From: Campylorhamphus procurvoides
Taxonomy: Eukaryota; Chordata; Aves; Passeriformes; Dendrocolaptidae
DNA length: 64,000 nucleotides
Assembly (NCBI GenBank): GCA_013396655.1
Contig: WBMV01008303.1
Location: 626,822 to 690,821, forward strand
Direction of reading: 5' to 3'
Shown here: in pieces, positions 62,401 through 64,000 of the stretch
Layout: every line of letters starts with the position of its first letter
Position numbering within the stretch: position 1 is the first letter of the stretch
Position numbers and translations under genes: made by a program
Notes under the pieces: model-generated
Databases searched by the model: none
Told to the model about the DNA's origin: nothing
Seen by the model: only the letters and a program-made list of their open reading frames with translations

Positions 62401-64000
62401 GCTTGATCTTTGTTTATTCAAATGTAGTGAATGACCTTACCCAGTAAGAAAACCCAGGACCTCACTCTGCTGAGTGTCTTGTGCAATGTTAGCAGCTTTG
62501 GAAGTGTGCTTGTGTCTTGGGTTCGATTTTTGAATTGCTGGTTTGCTGGTTTCGGCTTCCTGCAGGAAGGGTTAGGGAGTTCTTTCCTTAAAATGCCATT
62601 AGAAGCACCAGAAGGTGAGTAATTTGCATGGGAACTTTTAATATCTCAAGTGTCTGACTTCTGAGAGAGGAACATGAACCAGAGAACTGCATAGATGTTG
62701 AATATGCTTTTCTCTGGGTGTCAAGATAAGTGTTGGGGAAGCATGAGACTTCTGAATTTTTGAGTTATCTGTGAAAAATAATAGGGTAAATAACAGATTT
62801 GCTATCATAGTCTGCGTGTTGTGTGGGTCTAAATGAAGATTTGAAGAAAGGATCTCTGGGGATGAGGTGTGTTTTGGAAGGACTGTCACATTATTAGTAT
62901 ATAATTGTCATGAGGGCTGAAAAGCCAGAACTGGGCTTTATAATTGTATGCGGGGATGTTGGTATGATTTAATTATTTATCTGAGAAAGCAGTATCTACA
63001 GAAATTTGTTAGATGTGGGTGTTATTCAGTGGCACCCAGAACCTGCTTCAGCTGCACCCAGAAGTGTGATTGCATGAATTTAATAAGAACATCTTCTGGC
63101 TTATTTTTTTTAATTTTCTTTAAGAAAATCAGACATTTGCAGATGTGGTGATTGCATAAACATTAAGTTTATGGTCGGTAAGGTAGATAATATGCTGTGT
63201 GGAGCAGAGAAAATTTGATCTAGTTATATGTTCAGTAGAAATTTGACTTAGATGCTGCATGTCCAAAGGTTAGTTTCACTGTGCCTTTGTAATTTGAAAA
63301 AGAAAAAAGGGAACTTATTTTCCAGTTTATTCCCTGTTTGACCCCAACAAATGAGGTATCAGGTACCTCTGCAGAAGGGTTAGAGAAAGCCCTTACTGAA
63401 GTGTAAAATAAGCAGTGTTCTGTGTGCTGAGCACAGGCTGTGTTCACTGAGCAGGTGTGAGTGCTACAAAGGCTGCAGTGTGGGGGTTTTTATTCCTGGA
63501 TTGAAAAGCAGGGCTTGTTATAACTCTGGTGTTTTGTTTTAGCACTTTTCTAAAAGGCCACTGGCATCCTTAATGCCTGTGAAAGGCTGGCTCAGTAGAG
63601 AGGTGCTGAAGTGGCTGCAGAGCAGCCCCTTGGTGCTGGCTCAGGGGTCAAGGCAGGACTGTTCATTTAATTGTCCAAGGTCAGGCTGGACTAGTAGATG
63701 TTTCTACCCATGGCAGGGCAAGGCAACTAGAGGGTCTTGATGGTCCCTTCCAACCCAAACCATTCTGTGACCCTCTTTGGAGGAGCAGGCAAGAAGTGCC
63801 TGTCCCATGGGTGTCCCAGCCCCTGTAAGTTTCTCTTACAGGGGAAATGTGCCCACTATCACATGCAGCACACACACCTTTTCATAAGGTGCTGCCAAGA
63901 GTTTATGGCACTGCTTTTGACCACTTGTGCTCAAGTTTATTGTATAACTACTTGGAGCCAGGATAGGTAATTTGAGATTATGTGCTAACCTTGATAGCAA
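59475..64000 (+). other. PRKCD: PRKCD intron 4 (start), at least 4.5 kb
   Basis: Runs from GTAATG to the window end without a recognisable exon. It contains one sense CR1 3' fragment (63671-63771). The rest is unique AT-rich sequence with nothing I can assign. Confidence 0.8.
63671..63771 (+). mobile_element. CR1 3'-end fragment, sense, about 100 bp
   Basis: 'ttgtccaaggtcaggctgga', then 'cccatggcagggcaaggcaa', then 'gatggtcccttccaacccaa', ending 'accattctgtga'. This is the CR1 terminus with the central block 'ggtctagtggaaggtgtcc' largely replaced or deleted. Confidence 0.85.

Noticed and set aside
59475..64000. The next PRKCD exon (linker, pseudosubstrate, start of first C1 finger)
   Set aside because: Looked for the conserved RRGAIKQAK and zinc-finger motifs on the + strand and did not find them; the exon must lie beyond the window.
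1..64000. Endogenous retrovirus, DNA transposon, CRISPR, rRNA or tRNA signals
   Set aside because: No paired long terminal repeats, gag/pol-like frames, terminal inverted repeats, regular spacer arrays or cloverleaf-type genes were seen. Short diverged fragments could have been missed by eye.

Overview
This is a vertebrate nuclear genomic window, most likely from a bird. It is AT-rich and repeat-poor, has large introns and a single strong CpG island, and nearly all recognisable transposon sequence is CR1 LINE debris with the avian-type 3' end (copies ending in variants of 'attctatg/attctgtg'). No bacterial operon, phage, CRISPR array or rRNA/tRNA gene was seen.

The only gene I can identify is the 5' part of a protein kinase C delta gene (PRKCD) on the + strand. 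Three consecutive coding exons are clear: 53731-53839 (start codon), 57930-58129 and 59414-59474. All have good splice sites and join in phase. Together they encode residues 1-123 and the first base of codon 124, which is essentially the whole N-terminal C2 domain of a novel-type PKC. The C1 domains and the kinase domain must lie to the right of the window. The 20 bases before the ATG are the end of a 5' UTR exon. The likely promoter and non-coding exon 1 lie in the CpG island at about 19.05-20.33 kb, which gives a first intron of roughly 34 kb.

Layout: 1-19.05 kb holds no gene I can name. Its + strand is visibly A-rich over T, the reverse of the region right of the island. That is what transcription on the - strand would leave, so a divergent - strand gene or lncRNA starting at the island is likely. 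Several small exon-like segments on the - strand have open frames and good splice signals, but I recognise none of them. In mammals the divergent neighbour of PRKCD is RFT1, and none of these segments resembles RFT1. 19.05-20.33 kb is the CpG island, with GC boxes, two strong + strand splice donors, a 35/40-bp minisatellite and an 18-bp repeat. 20.33-53.71 kb is PRKCD intron 1, with three CR1 copies, a possible fourth CR1 fragment, simple repeats, two exon-like segments and three CpG-retaining patches that could be enhancers. 53.84-64.0 kb holds introns 2-4, with a long CR1 fragment retaining part of its ORF2 and two short ones.

I found nothing that amounts to a clearly new biological system. 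The observations most worth following are the strand-composition switch at the island, the unidentified divergent transcription unit, and the splice-donor-bearing minisatellite in the promoter.
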